A DNA stretch of 64,000 bases from NCBI GenBank assembly GCA_947482115.1, contig CANKII010000002.1, positions 248,001 through 312,000 of the forward strand, read 5' to 3'. Each line of letters starts with the position of its first letter. Position 1 is the stretch's first letter. The position numbers and the translations under genes were made by a program. The DNA comes from Fibrobacterota bacterium (GTDB lineage Bacteria; Fibrobacterota; Fibrobacteria; UBA11236). The notes beneath the pieces were generated by a model. That model was not told the origin of the DNA, searched no databases, and was given only the letters and a program-made list of their open reading frames with translations. Positions 62,185 to 64,000 of the stretch are shown in pieces.

Positions 62185-63324
62185 TCAAGATTTAGCGGCG
62201 TCGCGTGCCCACGCATCCGCTGCGAGGGCTTCTTCAAAGGAATTCAACGGTCCAATCGAGGCTTTGCCCAGTACGCGTTCCAGAATTTTGGGAATATCCG
62301 TAAACGCAATTTTCTCATCCAGGAACATCGCCACGGCAACTTCGTTGGCCGCATTGAGAATCGCTGGAGCGGTATCCCCGCGACGACCGGCTTCGTAGGC
62401 CAATCGCAGACAGGGGAATTTGTCCGTGTCCGGTGCGAAGAATTCCAGCTTGCCGATTTCTGTGAGATCGAGACGTGCAATGTCCAGCAGCAACCGTTCG
62501 GGATACACCAGCGCATACTGGATGGGCAATTGCATGTCCGGGCTGCCGAGCTGCGCCATCAAGGAACCGTCACGGAATTGCACCATGGAATGCACGATGG
62601 ATTTGGGATGGATGACGACACGAATGCTGTCGAAGCCGACACCGAAGAGATAATGCGCTTCGATGACTTCCAGTCCCTTGTTCATCAAGGTCGCCGAGTC
62701 GATGGTGATCTTTTCACCCATCACCCAGGTGGGATGTTTCAACGCGGCGGCCTTAGTGATGTTTTTGAATTCCTCTTTCGGAAAATCGCGGAACGGTCCG
62801 CCCGAAGCCGTGAGTTCGATGCATTCGATTTCTTCAGCAGGTCGTCCGGCAAGGCATTGGAAAATGGCGGAATGTTCCGAGTCGATGGGGATGATGGAAC
62901 TTTCGGGATGTTGTTTCAGCGTCGTATTGATCAACGCACCGGCCATGACCATGGTTTCTTTGTTGGCCAGTCCCACGGTTTTTCCATGGCGAATCGCTTC
63001 CAACGTCGGGTTACATCCAATGGCACCGACGAGTCCGTTGAGGACATAGTCCACGTTGGAATCGGAAACGAGAGCGAGCAAACCTTCCATGCCGGAAAGG
63101 ATTTTGCCTTTGTAAACCTTGGACAAAGCCTGTGCTGCATCGGCGTCATACACTGCAGCTACGGGTATGTGAAACTCTTCGAGAATCGGAAGAAGTTTTT
63201 CCCATTGCCGTCCCACGGCTGCAGCCACGATCTGAAATCGATCCGGGTGCTGGCGCACGACCTTGAGGGTCGATGATCCGATGGAGCCGGTGGCGCCGAG
63301 GAGGGCTATGCGTTTGGGGGACAT
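62185..63324 (-). CDS. dxr: 1-deoxy-D-xylulose 5-phosphate reductoisomerase
   Basis: 379 aa. NADPH-dependent enzyme of the MEP isoprenoid pathway. The N-terminal GATGSIGSSTLKVVRQH nucleotide motif, then GLANKETMVMAG, IPIDSEHSAIFQCL, LTASGGPFRD, HPTWVMGEKITIDSATLMNKGLE (split here as HPTWVMGEK and ITIDSATLMNKGLE), and HPKSIVHSMVQF are present with the metal-binding residues. First gene of the dxr-rseP-purD operon, divergent in position from nothing upstream within the window but 17 bp from the FRG gene. Confidence 0.96.
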   Translation of the reverse strand: MSPKRIALLGATGSIGSSTLKVVRQHPDRFQIVAAAVGRQWEKLLPILEEFHIPVAAVYDADAAQALSKVYKGKILSGMEGLLALVSDSNVDYVLNGLVGAIGCNPTLEAIRHGKTVGLANKETMVMAGALINTTLKQHPESSIIPIDSEHSAIFQCLAGRPAEEIECIELTASGGPFRDFPKEEFKNITKAAALKHPTWVMGEKITIDSATLMNKGLEVIEAHYLFGVGFDSIRVVIHPKSIVHSMVQFRDGSLMAQLGSPDMQLPIQYALVYPERLLLDIARLDLTEIGKLEFFAPDTDKFPCLRLAYEAGRRGDTAPAILNAANEVAVAMFLDEKIAFTDIPKILERVLGKASIGPLNSFEEALAADAWARDAAKS

Positions 63325-63341
63325 TGTGGGGGAGAAGATAG

Positions 63342-64000
63342 CTAAGGGGATATTTCGTGCGGTTTCTTAGATGTAGTTATCCATTTCCTTTTGATAATAT
63401 CTGAACAAATAGAATCTAAGCCTGGGAATACAGTGCTTTCTTGTATTCCACGCTTTCTTAATTCAGATAGGATTTTTTTTGAATAGGTTGCACAGATTGC
63501 TATCCCTTCGACTTCTCCACTGCCCTCTGGACGCTCTTTAAAACTATCCCAATCCCCTTCTGCAGTCAAAACAGATTCTTGGGCTCGTATTCGAGCATGA
63601 ATATGAGAAGGATAGTAGAGCTCGATTTTTTCAATAGAAAATGGATCTGGATTCATGGTCGTGTCAATGGGAGAGGACAAATGATTATAAGCTATCACTT
63701 TACCATCACGGTCACCCATATTTTCATTTACGGCAAAGAATAAAGCGATTAAAGGATTGGTTGTCCAGTCTAATAATCTTGTGGGCATCCCATGATGTTG
63801 GGCCAGTGTTAGCCATTCCCAGTCGTTTTTAGGGGGAATTGGAAGGAAGGGCGTTGCGTGTTTTTTGAATTCATTCAGAATATTTCGTTCGAAGTTTGTG
63901 CGTTCCCCTTTAGTATAAAGGTTCTGATATGTTTCCCTTGATATGCTGCATGCCCCTTCCCAATGGGCATCTTTTTGGCCTCTAAAAAACCATTTTCCTT
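63342..64000 (-). CDS. FRG-domain protein, 5' end beyond the window
   Basis: At least 218 codons; the frame stays open to position 64000 on the minus strand, and the ATG at 63788 is internal. Translation upstream of it gives WFFRGQKDAHWEG, the fRGQ motif that names the family, then WEWLTLAQHHGMPTRLLDW and NPLIALFFAV. These are the hallmark FRG motifs. FRG-domain proteins are often found in phage-defence or accessory regions, and their biochemical role is not settled. Stop TAG at 63342. The gene lies 17 bp from the dxr start on the same strand. Confidence 0.85.
   Translation of the reverse strand, partial: GKWFFRGQKDAHWEGACSISRETYQNLYTKGERTNFERNILNEFKKHATPFLPIPPKNDWEWLTLAQHHGMPTRLLDWTTNPLIALFFAVNENMGDRDGKVIAYNHLSSPIDTTMNPDPFSIEKIELYYPSHIHARIRAQESVLTAEGDWDSFKERPEGSGEVEGIAICATYSKKILSELRKRGIQESTVFPGLDSICSDIIKRKWITTSKKPHEISP

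Noticed and set aside
61474-63276. 600-aa plus-strand ORF over dxr and rseP
   Set aside because: It is antisense to two clear genes with family motifs; its translation has no motif, and high-GC third positions explain the open frame.
1-64000. CRISPR array, insertion sequence or prophage
   Set aside because: No regularly spaced repeats, transposase, integrase or phage structural motifs were found.

Overview
The window looks like one stretch of a diderm bacterial chromosome. Three things point that way: many signal peptides, C-terminal sorting-type tails on secreted proteins, and outer-membrane barrels that end in phenylalanine. The MurE ligase carries the DNPR motif of the meso-diaminopimelate type. 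FlgD/Por-like tails and ThuA or DUF1080 enzymes next to barrels fit the FCB superphylum, perhaps Fibrobacterota. That placement is inference only; there is no rRNA here to test it.

Layout. 1-2.8 kb is an accessory edge: the start of a leftward gene, paired palindromic operators, a CopG/RHH antitoxin, and an Mrr-like nuclease plus PIN-like protein that may be one gene split by a frameshift. 2.8-5.6 kb holds phosphohexomutase and glgC (glycogen precursor supply) and tRNA-Glu(CTC). 5.8-8.2 kb is a large secreted protein with a sorting tail. 8.3-13.7 kb has a PpiD/SurA-like foldase divergent from nadB and a vWA-like membrane protein. 13.8-26.5 kb is a compact division and cell-wall cluster, mraZ-rsmH-ftsL-ftsI-murE-murF-ftsW-murC-ftsQ-ftsA-ftsZ, with mraY, murD, murG, murB and ddl absent from it. 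26.6-32.8 kb encodes a secreted beta-propeller, a ThuA-like protein, an outer-membrane barrel and a Tat-type enolase-superfamily enzyme. 32.8-46.8 kb is mostly housekeeping: an AbrB-Doc toxin-antitoxin pair coupled to hemW, a phosphoesterase, an AI-2E-family permease, a TrpD-like protein, N-acetylglutamate synthase, comEC, HU, a metzincin lipoprotein, ruvX and bipA.

47.0-58.3 kb is the most striking region. A four-gene block (secreted DUF1080 protein, then barrels A, B and C) occurs twice in tandem, in the same order, with similar gene junctions and with a hairpin between the DUF1080 gene and barrel A in both copies. The six barrels and the one at 29.9 kb form a single family with a shared YNPD-x-KNLG motif. 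Together with the ThuA and propeller locus this suggests a surface or periplasmic oxidative glycoside-processing system with its own family of outer-membrane channels. That function is inferred, not shown.

58.3-63.3 kb is a leftward operon of dxr, rseP, purD, a DUF3108 protein and a Lys/Ala/Pro-rich protein. The right edge runs into an FRG-domain gene that continues beyond the window.
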